The notes under the pieces are model-generated. The model ran no database searches and had not been told where the DNA came from. It saw only the letters and a list, made by a program, of their open reading frames with translations. From the NCBI GenBank assembly GCA_002408125.1, contig DHQO01000020.1:1-36267 (forward strand): a DNA stretch of 36,267 nucleotides, in the 5' to 3' direction. Shown in pieces: positions 8,322-17,044 of this stretch (its first letter is position 1; every line of letters starts with the position of its first letter). A program made the translations under genes and the position numbers. The DNA comes from Hyphomonadaceae bacterium UBA5336 (GTDB lineage Bacteria > Pseudomonadota > Alphaproteobacteria > Caulobacterales > Hyphomonadaceae).

Positions 8322-9602
8322 ATGAAAACTCTGAGACTTGGCATTGCGGGCCTCGGCCATGTCGGCTGCGGCCTGATCGAACTGGTGGAACGCCAGGCAG
8401 GATTGCGCCTGCCCGGTGAGGTAAAGGTGGCCGGCGTGTCGGCACGCTCGCGCTCGCGCAAGCGTCCGGTCCCGATTGCAGAATATCGCTGGTTCGACGA
8501 CGCCGCCCAACTCGCCGTGAGCGAGGATATCGACATCTTCGTCGAGCTGATGGGCGGCTCCGACGGCCCGGCCAAGGTCGCCGTGGAAGCCGCGCTGGCG
8601 GCTGGCAAGCCGGTGGTGACCGCCAACAAGGCGCTGATCGCAGAACATGGCCAGGCCCTTGCCGACATTGCCGAGGCCAAGGGCGTGGACCTCCTGTTCG
8701 AGGCGGCCGTGGCGGGCGGTGTTCCAGTGGTGCGCGTGCTGCGCGACTCTCTTTCGGGCGTTGAGATCAAGCGCGTTGCGGGCATTCTCAACGGCACCTG
8801 CAACTTCCTGACGACCACCATGCTCGAAACCGGCCAGCCCTATGGCGATGTGCTCGAAGAGGCCCAGAAGCTCGGCTATGCCGAAGCCGACCCGACGCTG
8901 GATGTGTCGGGCATGGATGCGGCCTACAAGATCGCCATTCTCTCGGCCATGGCCTTCTCCGCGAGCCTCGATTTCTCCAAGGTCGCCGTGCAGGGCGTGG
9001 ACGGGGTCGGCCTGGTCGATCTCACCCTCGCCAACAAGCTCGGATACCGGATCAAGCTGATCGCCGAAGGCGTGCTCACAGAAGAGGGCGTGATCTGCCG
9101 TGTCTCGCCCATGGCGCTGCCGATTTCCCATCCGCTGGCCCAGGTCAACGGCTCGCTGAACACGGTGCGCATCGAGGGCGAACCGCTCGGTGCCGTAACT
9201 CTGACCGGGCCAGGCGCAGGGCCTGGGCCAACCGCCAGCGCCGTGATGGGCGACATTGCCAAGCTCTTCAATCCCGGAGTGCGCTCGGCCTTCGGCCGCG
9301 CACCGCACCACGCCACGCGCCACTTCATCTCTGCCTCGGAGGAAGAGCAATCGGCCTATTTCATCCGCGCGCGCCTCTCGGACCGCTCCGGCGCCCTGGC
9401 GCGCCTGTCCGAAGCGCTGGCTGCGCATGGCGTCTCCGTCGACCAGCTGCTGCAGGAAAGCGCCGGCGCCGACATGGCGAGCCCCATCGCCATCGTTACG
9501 CATGTTAGCGCGCGCAAACAGGTCAATGCCGCCATGGCACAACTTTCGCAGCTCGATGTTCTGGTTGACGAGGCCCGCCTGATCCGTATCGAAGCGGGAT
9601 AA
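8322..9602 (+). CDS. hom: Homoserine dehydrogenase
   Basis: Reduces aspartate semialdehyde to homoserine with NAD(P)H, the branch point to threonine, methionine and isoleucine. The 426-residue protein has the Rossmann motif GLGHVGCG at residues 9-16, TANKALIAEHG, the GILNGTCNFL core, EAQKLGYAEADPTLDVSG and a C-terminal ACT domain from about residue 345 (SDRSGALARLSEALAAHGV), likely for threonine feedback. The ATG at 8322 follows a CGGGG site. A frame extended to 8106 would overlap the upstream gene and has no homology-like sequence. It is probably co-transcribed with glpX. Confidence 0.95.
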   Translation: MKTLRLGIAGLGHVGCGLIELVERQAGLRLPGEVKVAGVSARSRSRKRPVPIAEYRWFDDAAQLAVSEDIDIFVELMGGSDGPAKVAVEAALAAGKPVVTANKALIAEHGQALADIAEAKGVDLLFEAAVAGGVPVVRVLRDSLSGVEIKRVAGILNGTCNFLTTTMLETGQPYGDVLEEAQKLGYAEADPTLDVSGMDAAYKIAILSAMAFSASLDFSKVAVQGVDGVGLVDLTLANKLGYRIKLIAEGVLTEEGVICRVSPMALPISHPLAQVNGSLNTVRIEGEPLGAVTLTGPGAGPGPTASAVMGDIAKLFNPGVRSAFGRAPHHATRHFISASEEEQSAYFIRARLSDRSGALARLSEALAAHGVSVDQLLQESAGADMASPIAIVTHVSARKQVNAAMAQLSQLDVLVDEARLIRIEAG

Positions 9603-9647
9603 AACGCGGGACGGCATTTGGCCGCCCGATATGAAGGACTGGATTCC

Positions 9648-10598
9648 ATGGATAGTATTCTCGCTGGCACAATGGCCGATGCGATGGTCCGCGTGACCGA
9701 ACTGACCGCGATTGCCGCTTCGAAAGAGGTCGGGCGCGGCGATGAGAAGAAAGCCGACCAGGCCGCCGTGGACGCCATGCGCACCGCCTTCAACGCGATC
9801 GATTTCCAGGGCCGTGTCGTGATCGGCGAGGGCGAGCGCGACGAAGCCCCGATGCTGTATATCGGCGAGGAAGTCGGCACCGGCAAAGGCCCGGAAATCG
9901 ACATCGCGCTCGATCCGCTCGAAGGCACGACGCTGACCGCCAAGGCCATGGCCAATGCGCTCGCCGTGCTTGCCATCGCCCCGCGCGGCGGGCTGCTCTA
10001 TGCGCCCGACACCTATATGGACAAGCTGGCCATCGGTCCGGGCTATCCTGACGGCGTTGTCGACCTGCATGCCACGCCGGCGGAAAACGTCGCCGAACTC
10101 GCCAAGGCCAAGGACGTGGACATCTCACAGATCACCGCCTGCGTGCTCGACCGCACCCGCCATGCCGACATCATCGAAAGCCTGCGCTCGGCCGGTGTCC
10201 GCATCAAGCTGATCACCGATGGCGATGTCGCCGGTGTGATCGCGACCACCGATCCGTCCACCGGTGTGGACATCTATATGGGGCAGGGCGGTGCGCCCGA
10301 GGGCGTCTTGGCGGCAGCTGCACTGAAATGTGTCGGCGGCCAGATGCAGGGCCAGCTCGTCTTCCGCAATGACGAAGAACGCGCCCGTGCGGCCCGCACC
10401 GGCATCACGGATTTCGACCGCACCTACAAGCTCAATGAACTGGCCTCCGGCGAGACCGTCTTCTGCGCCTCCGGCGTCACCGATGGCGACCTGCTTGGCG
10501 GTGTGAAGATCACCGGCGGCATCGTTCAGACCGAAACCCTGGTCATGACTTCGGCAGACGGCATGGTCCGCCGCGTGGTCTCGCGCCGTCCGGTCTGA
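9648..10598 (+). CDS. glpX: Class II fructose-1,6-bisphosphatase
   Basis: Hydrolyses fructose 1,6-bisphosphate in gluconeogenesis (some homologues also act on sedoheptulose bisphosphate). The 316-residue protein carries the GlpX signatures VIGEGERDEAPML, the metal-binding DPLEGTTLTA, ITDGDVAG and GQGGAPEGVLAAAALKCVGG. I chose the ATG at 9648 because GAAGGA ends 9 bases upstream; the TTG at 9618 would add ten residues and overlaps a small hairpin. It lies between hom and recJ, the usual order in Caulobacter-like genomes. Confidence 0.95.
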   Translation: MDSILAGTMADAMVRVTELTAIAASKEVGRGDEKKADQAAVDAMRTAFNAIDFQGRVVIGEGERDEAPMLYIGEEVGTGKGPEIDIALDPLEGTTLTAKAMANALAVLAIAPRGGLLYAPDTYMDKLAIGPGYPDGVVDLHATPAENVAELAKAKDVDISQITACVLDRTRHADIIESLRSAGVRIKLITDGDVAGVIATTDPSTGVDIYMGQGGAPEGVLAAAALKCVGGQMQGQLVFRNDEERARAARTGITDFDRTYKLNELASGETVFCASGVTDGDLLGGVKITGGIVQTETLVMTSADGMVRRVVSRRPV

Positions 10599-10631
10599 TC
10601 GCTCCGTTCGCCTGACACGCGAGCCTATCCA

Positions 10632-10660
10632 GCCCCACCGCGACTCGTCTAAGGTGGGGC
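10632..10660 (+). promoter_or_regulatory. Perfect hairpin covering the recJ ribosome site
   Basis: GCCCCACC at 10632-10639 pairs perfectly with GGTGGGGC at 10653-10660 across a 13-base loop. The 3' arm is the recJ Shine-Dalgarno region and ends one base before the ATG at 10662. When formed, it would hide the ribosome site. No T-run follows, so a terminator role is less likely. Confidence 0.5.
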
Positions 10661-10661
10661 G

Positions 10662-12458
10662 ATGTCTGCACAATCTGCACCCGACTCGCGCCTTTTCGGC
10701 GTCGAGGCCTCCCTGACGGGGCGGTTCTGGACCTTCCAGGATCCGGATCCGGTGCGTGTGCGCCAGTTGGCGGCGCATCTCGGCCAGGACGATCTGCTCG
10801 CACGCTTGCTCGCGCTGCGCGATGTCGGCGCCAATGAAGTGGAAAGCTTCATGGCGCCGACCCTGCGCAGCGAGTTTCCCGACCCGTCCTCCTTCAGCGA
10901 CATGGACAAGGCCGCCGGCCTGGTCCTCGACGCGCTGCTTGACGGGCGCAATGTCACGGTCTTCGCCGATTATGATGTCGATGGCGGGACCAGCTCTGCC
11001 ATTCTCGCGCGCTATTTCCGCGCCTGGGGCAGGGATCTCGGTCTCTATGTCCCCGACCGGCTGGCGGAGGGCTATGGCCCCTCGCCGGAAGCCTTCCGGC
11101 ACCTGAAGGCGCAGGGTGCCGATCTGGTGATCACGGTGGATTGCGGCGCGGCGGCCCTTACTGCGCTGGACGAGGCCCGCAAGATCGACCTGCCCATCGT
11201 CGTGATCGACCATCATCTGATGCAGGGCGCCATTCCCGAAGCCGCCGCGCTGGTGAACCCCAATCGGCCCGACGATGCTTCCGGCTGCGGGCATCTGGCT
11301 GCGGCGGGTGTCGTGTTCGTCTTCGTCGCAGCGCTGAACCGCCTCGCACGCCAGAAAAAGCTGACGCCGGAAGGCGGCGAGCTGCCCGATCCGATGGAGT
11401 GGCTCGATCTCGCCGCGCTCGGTACGCTGTGCGACATGGCTCCCCTGAGAGGCGTGAACCGCGCCTTCGTGCGCCAGGGCCTGAAAATCCTGCAGCGCGG
11501 CGAGAATGCCGGCCTGCGCGCGCTGGCTGATGTGGCGGGGATCGGCGAGGTGAACAGCGTCTACCACGCCACCTTCATGCTCGGCCCGCGCCTGAATGCC
11601 GGCGGGCGCGTGGGCGACCCATGGCTCGCCGCCAAGCTGCTCGCGACCGATGACCGCGAGGAAGCCATTGTCCTGGCTGAGCGCCTGCATGCCCTAAATG
11701 ACGCGCGCAAGGCCATCGAGCAGGACATCCTCGACGCCGCCACGGCCCATGCCGAGCGGCAGCTGGAAGCCAATCCAGAGCGCGGCGTGCTGATCGCAGG
11801 CGGGGAGGGCTGGCATCCCGGCGTGATCGGTATTGTGGCCGGTCGGCTGAAGGACAAGTTTCACCTTCCTTCCATTGTCATTGGCTGGGGCGACGGTCTC
11901 GGGCCTGTGGCCAAAGGCTCGGCGCGGTCAGTGACCGGGGTGAACATTGGCGATGCCATCGCGGCCGCCGCGCGCGAAGGTGTGATCCTTTCCGGCGGGG
12001 GGCATGCCATGGCCGGGGGCCTCAGCTGCGAGCCCGGCCAGATCGCGGCGCTGGACGCGTGGATGTGTTCTCACATGCACCAATTCGCCGAGGAGCGCGC
12101 TGCGGCCAAGGGCCTGATGATCGACACGTTGATTGCACCGGGTGCGGCCACGCCGGACCTGGTGGAGACCCTCGCCACACTCGGCCCCTTCGGCGCGGGT
12201 GCGCCCGAGCCTGTGCTCGCGATGCGCGATGTGCGTTGTGTCGGCGCACGCCGGATCGGCACCAATCACATCAAGTTCTCAGCCGAGGACGAGACCGGCC
12301 GGATCGACTGCGTGGCCTGGCGCATGGCCGATGCCCCGCTGGGCGAGGCCGCAATTGCCGGCGCCCGCCTGCACCTGGCAGGTCGGCTCAAGCTCGATAC
12401 CTGGAATGGGCGCCGGCGGGTCCAGTTCGAAGTGATGGACGCTGCCGAAGCGCGCTGA
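10662..12458 (+). CDS. recJ: Single-stranded-DNA-specific exonuclease RecJ
   Basis: 5'-3' single-strand exonuclease in recombinational repair and mismatch repair. The 598-residue protein has the DHH-family motifs FADYDVDGGTSSA (about 101-113), VITVDCGAAA and VIDHHLM (DHH at 183-185), then the LAALGTLCDMAPL block, the DHHA1 domain with SGGGHAMAGG, and a C-terminal OB fold. Length is normal. Its stop codon is directly followed by the stop of bamE on the other strand, with no base between them. Confidence 0.96.
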   Translation: MSAQSAPDSRLFGVEASLTGRFWTFQDPDPVRVRQLAAHLGQDDLLARLLALRDVGANEVESFMAPTLRSEFPDPSSFSDMDKAAGLVLDALLDGRNVTVFADYDVDGGTSSAILARYFRAWGRDLGLYVPDRLAEGYGPSPEAFRHLKAQGADLVITVDCGAAALTALDEARKIDLPIVVIDHHLMQGAIPEAAALVNPNRPDDASGCGHLAAAGVVFVFVAALNRLARQKKLTPEGGELPDPMEWLDLAALGTLCDMAPLRGVNRAFVRQGLKILQRGENAGLRALADVAGIGEVNSVYHATFMLGPRLNAGGRVGDPWLAAKLLATDDREEAIVLAERLHALNDARKAIEQDILDAATAHAERQLEANPERGVLIAGGEGWHPGVIGIVAGRLKDKFHLPSIVIGWGDGLGPVAKGSARSVTGVNIGDAIAAAAREGVILSGGGHAMAGGLSCEPGQIAALDAWMCSHMHQFAEERAAAKGLMIDTLIAPGAATPDLVETLATLGPFGAGAPEPVLAMRDVRCVGARRIGTNHIKFSAEDETGRIDCVAWRMADAPLGEAAIAGARLHLAGRLKLDTWNGRRRVQFEVMDAAEAR

Positions 12459-12938
12459 CTAGTTCCGACCCGTCGGGTTGCCCGGCGTGGATTCACGCGT
12501 CGCAGGCAGGGCGACATTACCGATCGAGCCAAGCAGTTGTTCCAGGAAGGTGAGCTGTCGGCCGAGCGTCGGCGTTTCGCGCGAGGCATAGGTCAGCACT
12601 CGGCCATCCTTGATATCGTATTCCAGAAGTTCCTCGACCACATCGCCTTCATTGAAGCGGATGCCGGTGATCGTGCGCGCGGTCACCTTCGGCTTGTAGA
12701 AAGCGAAGGTCTCCTGCTGCACGGTCATGTAATACCAGGTATTGTCGTCGAAGATTGACTTGGTCGACGGGCTGCCGAGACGCGCGAGCACCGTGGCACG
12801 CGTATCGATGCCGGGCTCCATATCCGTCGGTTGGGCTTCGTCTGCGATATAGCCGTGATATTCCCGGGACTTGGTCACACACCCCGAAAGAGGGAGCAGG
12901 GCGCACAGCAGCGTTGCGGCAATCGCAGATCGCGACAT
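12459..12938 (-). CDS. bamE: Outer membrane assembly factor BamE (SmpA/OmlA)
   Basis: Small lipoprotein of the BAM complex that inserts beta-barrel proteins into the outer membrane. The 159-residue product has a signal peptide ending in the lipobox LSGC (cysteine about residue 20). The BamE core follows: GYIADEAQPTDMEPGIDTRATVLARLGSPS, then FDDNTWYYMT and the strand GIRFNEGDVVEELLEYD. The tail after about residue 130 is longer than in E. coli BamE, as is common in alphaproteobacteria. The ATG has a strong AAGGAG site. It is divergent from the cytochrome bc1 chaperone gene. Confidence 0.92.
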   Translation of the reverse strand: MSRSAIAATLLCALLPLSGCVTKSREYHGYIADEAQPTDMEPGIDTRATVLARLGSPSTKSIFDDNTWYYMTVQQETFAFYKPKVTARTITGIRFNEGDVVEELLEYDIKDGRVLTYASRETPTLGRQLTFLEQLLGSIGNVALPATRESTPGNPTGRN

Positions 12939-12962
12939 GGAGTTCTCCTTTTTCAGCCGCTA

Positions 12963-12991
12963 TCGGTAGGCAGTGTGCCCGCTTTTGACAA
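12963..12991 (-). promoter_or_regulatory. Candidate bamE promoter
   Basis: On the minus strand TTGTCA (12991-12986) and TACCGA (12968-12963) are 17 bases apart. The predicted start is about 18 bases before the ATG, leaving room for the AAGGAG site. The -10 is weak. Confidence 0.35.
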
Positions 12992-13011
12992 GCCATGGGA
13001 GGCAGCCTGCC

Positions 13012-13533
13012 GTGTCGTTTCTGGACCGTCTGCTGGGGAAGGCAGACCCGCATCGCGAGATCGCGCGCCGGCTCACCGATTCGACCATCGCCGCCGCGCG
13101 CCGGCCGGAGCTTTATCTGGCGGGTTACGCAAAGGATGATTTCGATGGACGCTTTCTCATGGTCGCCCTGCATGGCGCGCTTGTGATGCGCCGGCTGAAG
13201 GCTCTGGGGGGAGACGGCCTTGTCATTTCCGAGAAGCTCGGCGAAGCGCTGTTCGACCGGTTCGATTATGCCTATCGCGAGGAAGGGGTAGGCGACGCCT
13301 CCATCGCCCGAAAGATCCGCAAGCTCGGAGAGCTGTATTACGGGCTTGCCCGGGCACTCGATGACGCACTGGGCACGGATCGGAGCGCGGTGACCGAAGT
13401 TTTGGTTCGCAATGGTCTCGGAGCTGACGATCCGGACGGATTGGCAAATTTGGTAGCGGAAACAGATTGCTACTTGCGGGCCCTGTCGGAGGCAGATATT
13501 CGCGCCGTGCGGGTGAACTGGCCGCAAGTTTGA
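13012..13533 (+). CDS. Ubiquinol-cytochrome c chaperone family protein
   Basis: A 173-residue member of the Cbp3/UBCC family, linked to assembly of cytochrome bc1. Family features are FLDRLLGKADPHREIARRL at the start, the ARRPELYLAGYAKDDFDGRFLMVALH block, the FDRFDYAYREEGVGDASIARKIRKL motif and a late ETDCYLRAL segment. I chose the GTG at 13012 because GGGAGG ends 9 bases upstream; a frame opening at 12973 would add 13 residues over that site. It is likely cytosolic or membrane-associated. It is divergent from bamE and precedes dusB by 77 bases. Confidence 0.88.
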   Translation: MSFLDRLLGKADPHREIARRLTDSTIAAARRPELYLAGYAKDDFDGRFLMVALHGALVMRRLKALGGDGLVISEKLGEALFDRFDYAYREEGVGDASIARKIRKLGELYYGLARALDDALGTDRSAVTEVLVRNGLGADDPDGLANLVAETDCYLRALSEADIRAVRVNWPQV

Positions 13534-13610
13534 CCCTAAAATGTGACAAAGAGTTGACCTCAGTGCGATTGAGTGCCTGACTTTTAGGCAGAGCGTTGCT
13601 ATCTGAAGCC

Positions 13611-14612
13611 ATGACCAACTCAAGAGCTGACAAACTGCCAGCAACAGCCTGGCTCGCGCCCATGTCCGGGGCGACCGATGCGCCGTTCCGGCGCCAGGCG
13701 GTTCGCTTTGGCGCGAAGGCGGTCGTCTCGGAGATGGTGGCAGGCGAAGCGCTGGCGACCGGGCGGCCCGACATGGTGCGGCGGACCTGCCGCCATGACG
13801 GCGACGGGGCCTGGATCGTCCAACTCGCCGCGCGGCGGCCGGAGGACATGAAAGCCGGTGCCAGCCTGCTGGCGGAGGCTGGCGTGGATGTCATCGATAT
13901 CAATATGGGCTGTCCGGCCCGTCAGGTGACCGGCGGCCAGTCCGGCTCGGCCCTGATGTGCATACCCGATCTTGCCGAGGCCATCATGGAGGCCGCGTTG
14001 GACGGCGCCGGCGACGTGCCGGTGACCCTGAAAATGCGGCTCGGCTGGGATCATGACATGCTGAACGCGCCAGAGCTTGCGCGCGTGGCGGAAAGGCTGG
14101 GACTGAAATGGCTCACCGTGCACGGGCGCACGCGCTGCATGTTCTACAAGGGCGAAGCGGACTGGGCCGCGATTGCGGGCACAGTGGATGCGGTCGACCT
14201 GCCAGTTATCGCCAATGGCGACATTGACGGCCTGCCGGCCGCGCGCAGCTGTCTGGCACAGTCAGGCGCGCATGCGGTCATGGTCGGCCGCGCGGCCATG
14301 GGCCGGCCCTGGCTGGTCGCCGAGATCGAAGCCGGGCTGTCGGGAACGGCCTTCACGGCTCCGGCACTCGACGAACAGCTCGATAGCCTCTGCGAGCAGA
14401 TCGCCGATAGCGTGTCGCTGTATGGCACGCGGCTCGGCGTGCGGATCGTGCGCAAGCATGTCGCCGCCGCCGTCGATGCCGTGGACCTGCCGCTGGACAA
14501 CACAGCCCGCCGCGACCTGCGTGGCCGGCTTTGCAGGATTGAGGATGCAGGCGAGCTCCGGGCAGCGCTCGCCAGTGTGTATCGTCGCAAGAGGGAGAGG
14601 GTGGCTGCATGA
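13611..14612 (+). CDS. dusB: tRNA-dihydrouridine synthase (NifR3/DusB)
   Basis: FMN enzyme that reduces uridine to dihydrouridine in the D-loop of tRNA. The 333-residue protein has LAPMSGATDAPFRR, the DINMGCPARQV motif with the catalytic cysteine, TLKMRLGWD, the TVHGRTRCMFYKGEADW block, PVIANGDI and VMVGRAAMGRPW. I chose the ATG at 13611, with a TTG at 13596 as an alternative. The gene was named nifR3 in Rhodobacter because it precedes ntrBC. Here its stop overlaps the ntrB start (ATGA at 14609-14612), so the two are translated together. A short hairpin (TGCCT/AGGCA at 13574-13590) lies just upstream. Confidence 0.95.
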   Translation: MTNSRADKLPATAWLAPMSGATDAPFRRQAVRFGAKAVVSEMVAGEALATGRPDMVRRTCRHDGDGAWIVQLAARRPEDMKAGASLLAEAGVDVIDINMGCPARQVTGGQSGSALMCIPDLAEAIMEAALDGAGDVPVTLKMRLGWDHDMLNAPELARVAERLGLKWLTVHGRTRCMFYKGEADWAAIAGTVDAVDLPVIANGDIDGLPAARSCLAQSGAHAVMVGRAAMGRPWLVAEIEAGLSGTAFTAPALDEQLDSLCEQIADSVSLYGTRLGVRIVRKHVAAAVDAVDLPLDNTARRDLRGRLCRIEDAGELRAALASVYRRKRERVAA

Positions 14613-15697
14613 GTACAATCGTTCAGGAAGCACCGGCGCTGGCGCTGACACCGCTGTCGGACAACGCCCCCGTGTCCCTGCTGGCGATCTCGCCGGAGAA
14701 CACGGTGCGCGACACCAACGCGGCGGCGGAAGCGATGCTGGGCCTGTCGCGGCGACGGCTGATCGGGCGCCATCTCGAGCGTGTGTTGGTCAATAGCGAG
14801 GTTCTGCTGAACCTCATCGAATATGCGCGCAGCAACGCCTCGGACACCGCGTCGCCGGAAGTCGTCATCAAGCCGCAGACCCTGGTGGAAGAGCGCACCG
14901 TCAATGTCCGCGTGCGCTGGTTTGATTCCGGTGAGGTCGTCCTGGCGCTCAGCGAGGCGATGACCCGCGAGCCGCAGGACCCGATTGCCGGCGTGGCAAG
15001 CTTTGGCCGGATCCTCGGCCATGAGATCAAGAACCCGCTCGCCGGCATTTCCGGTGCCGCTCAGCTGCTGCTGCGCCAGTCCCAGCCGGGCCAGCGCGAA
15101 CTGCTCGGCCTGATCACTGACGAGGTCGCCCGCATAGAGCGGCTGGTGAACCGCCTGTCGGCCTTCGAACTCTTCTCCGAGCCGCAGCTGGAGTCGATGA
15201 ATATCCACGAGCTGCTCGACAAAGTGCTCGCCAGCGAGGAGGCCGCACATGACGGCCGGCTGATCTTTGTCCGTCGCTATGACCCGTCGCTGCCGGACAT
15301 TCTCGGCGATTCCGATCATCTCCATGAGGCGTTCCAGAACATTGTCCGCAATGGCGTGGAAGCCGCGCTGGCCAATGCCGCCAAGCGTCCACCGCGCGTG
15401 GAAATCCACACGGCCTTCGAGTCGCGATTCGCACGACGTGGCGTGTTGCCCGATTCCGGGCTGCAGCGCGCGCTGCGTGTCGATGTCATCGATTCCGGCT
15501 CGGGCCTCGACAAGGAAAAGCTCGCGCATGTGTTCGAGGCCTTTTCCAGCACGAAGTCCGCAGGCCGCGGGCTCGGCCTGACAGTCGTGAAAGAAGTGGT
15601 CCAGGCCCATTCCGGCCAGGTGAATATCCGCAACATCGAAACCGGAACGCAGGTTTCGGTGTTCCTCCCAATCTCCAGACGGGGTCAGTCAGAATGA
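14609..15697 (+). CDS. ntrB: Nitrogen sensor histidine kinase NtrB
   Basis: Soluble two-component kinase that, under PII control, phosphorylates or dephosphorylates NtrC according to nitrogen status. The 362-residue protein has an N-terminal PAS domain (about 20-115), the H-box GHEIKNPLAGISGAAQ with phospho-acceptor His about residue 138, an N-box (EAFQNIVRNGVEAAL), DSGSGLD and the GRGLGLTVVKEVVQAH G2 region. No membrane segment is present. Both ends overlap neighbours by 4 bases, dusB at the start and ntrC at the end. Confidence 0.95.
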   Translation: MSTIVQEAPALALTPLSDNAPVSLLAISPENTVRDTNAAAEAMLGLSRRRLIGRHLERVLVNSEVLLNLIEYARSNASDTASPEVVIKPQTLVEERTVNVRVRWFDSGEVVLALSEAMTREPQDPIAGVASFGRILGHEIKNPLAGISGAAQLLLRQSQPGQRELLGLITDEVARIERLVNRLSAFELFSEPQLESMNIHELLDKVLASEEAAHDGRLIFVRRYDPSLPDILGDSDHLHEAFQNIVRNGVEAALANAAKRPPRVEIHTAFESRFARRGVLPDSGLQRALRVDVIDSGSGLDKEKLAHVFEAFSSTKSAGRGLGLTVVKEVVQAHSGQVNIRNIETGTQVSVFLPISRRGQSE

Positions 15698-17034
15698 GTG
15701 AGAAAACGGTACTGTTGGCAGAAGACGACGCGAGCATCCGGCTGGTGGCGAGCCAGACACTGTCCTCTGCGGGCTATGCCGTTCGCGCCACCGCGTCGAT
15801 CGATGCCCTGGAGCGCTGGGTGCGCGAAGGGCAGGGCGATGTGGTGGTGTCGGATGTCTATCTCGGCGATACGTCAATCTTCGAGCGGCTGTCCTCGCTC
15901 AAGCATGCCCGCCCGGAACTGCCCTTTGTCATCATGAGCGCGCAGAACACGATCCTGACGGCAGCCTCGGCGGCCGATCATGGCGCCTTCGACTATCTGC
16001 CCAAGCCTTTCGACATCGATCATCTCGCCGAAGTCGTGCGCCGGGCCCTGCGCGTGCCCAAGGGTCGCGAATTGCTCTCGCCGCAAAGCCGGCGCTCGGC
16101 CGACGAGGCAGCGCTGCCGCTGATCGGGCGCTCGGAAGCGATGCAGGAGATCTACCGCATCATCACGCGGGTGATGAACACCGATCTCACCGTACTGATC
16201 GAGGGCGAGCCGGGCACCGGCAAGGATCTCGCCGCACGCGCCGTGCATGATCTCAGCGCCTCGGCCAAGGGCCCGTTCCTGCATCTCGATGCCGGCACGC
16301 TGGGCGCCGACAAGAGCGTGGTGCCGGAGCTGGAGCCTGGCACGACGCTCTATCTCGACGAGGTCAGCGATCTCACGCCTGCCGCCCAGGCCCAGGTGCT
16401 GAGCCTCATGCGCTCGGCCAATGATGTACGCACGATTGCCTCTACGCGCCATAATCTCGCGCGGATGGTGGATGAGGGGAAATTCCGTGACGATCTCTAT
16501 TTCCGCCTCTCAGTCGTGCGCCTGAACATGCCGCCGCTGCGCCGACGCAAGGAGGACATTCCCGAGCTCACCCGCGCGCTGTTCGTTCGCGCCGCCCAGA
16601 AGGGCCTGCCGGAGAAGATGCTCGATTCCGGCGCGACGGACCTGCTGATGGCCTATGACTGGCCGGGCAATGTACGCGAGCTGGAAAACGTCGTCCTGCG
16701 CCTCAGCGCCCTGACGGCCGACCGCACCATCACCGCCAAGGATGTCGAGCGCGAACTTCGCACCTCTTCCTATGCCGAGTTGCCCCGCGAGGGCAGCTTT
16801 GAGGACGATATCGAGGGCCTCTTGAAAAAGCATGTCCTCAGCGACCTGATGGCCGCCGCCGAGGAAGACGATGCCCGCGTCTATCAGAGCGTGATCGACC
16901 GGGTCGAACGCCCGCTTGTGAAGCTTGCGCTACAGGTGACGTCCGGCAACAAGGTCAAGGCCGCGGCCTTGCTCGGTCTCAACCGGAATACGCTGCGCGC
17001 AAAGATCAACAGCCTTGGTATCGCGACCGACTGA
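15694..17034 (+). CDS. ntrC: NtrC response regulator lacking GAFTGA
   Basis: Nitrogen response regulator, 446 residues, about 30 shorter than typical NtrC. The receiver has phospho-acceptor D54 and KPFD. The AAA+ domain has Walker A GEPGTGKD (171-178), Walker B LYLDEV (219-224), an arginine-finger-like FRDDLYFRL and WPGNVREL. The C-terminal Fis helix-turn-helix is intact (GNKVKAAALLGLNRNTLR). The segment that should carry ELFGHEKGAFTGA is missing between residues 199 and 218, and the following RVGG pre-sensor loop is also gone (residues 238-248). ATPase and DNA-binding parts remain, but the sigma-54 contact does not. Rhodobacter capsulatus NtrC is a known GAFTGA-less case that works with sigma-70. 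The start overlaps ntrB by 4 bases. Confidence 0.94.
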   Translation: MSEKTVLLAEDDASIRLVASQTLSSAGYAVRATASIDALERWVREGQGDVVVSDVYLGDTSIFERLSSLKHARPELPFVIMSAQNTILTAASAADHGAFDYLPKPFDIDHLAEVVRRALRVPKGRELLSPQSRRSADEAALPLIGRSEAMQEIYRIITRVMNTDLTVLIEGEPGTGKDLAARAVHDLSASAKGPFLHLDAGTLGADKSVVPELEPGTTLYLDEVSDLTPAAQAQVLSLMRSANDVRTIASTRHNLARMVDEGKFRDDLYFRLSVVRLNMPPLRRRKEDIPELTRALFVRAAQKGLPEKMLDSGATDLLMAYDWPGNVRELENVVLRLSALTADRTITAKDVERELRTSSYAELPREGSFEDDIEGLLKKHVLSDLMAAAEEDDARVYQSVIDRVERPLVKLALQVTSGNKVKAAALLGLNRNTLRAKINSLGIATD

Positions 17035-17044
17035 CCGGGCGGTG

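Noticed and set aside
8211..10070. 619-codon open frame on the minus strand
   Set aside because: Antisense across hom and glpX; crosses two real genes and has no family motifs.
10125..11690. 521-codon open frame on the minus strand
   Set aside because: Antisense to glpX and recJ, both well supported.
13554..13590. TTGACC-based promoter before dusB
   Set aside because: No acceptable -10 at normal spacing; only the small TGCCT/AGGCA stem is clear, so I did not list a promoter.
14144..15610. 488-codon open frame on the minus strand
   Set aside because: Antisense to dusB and ntrB with their full motifs.
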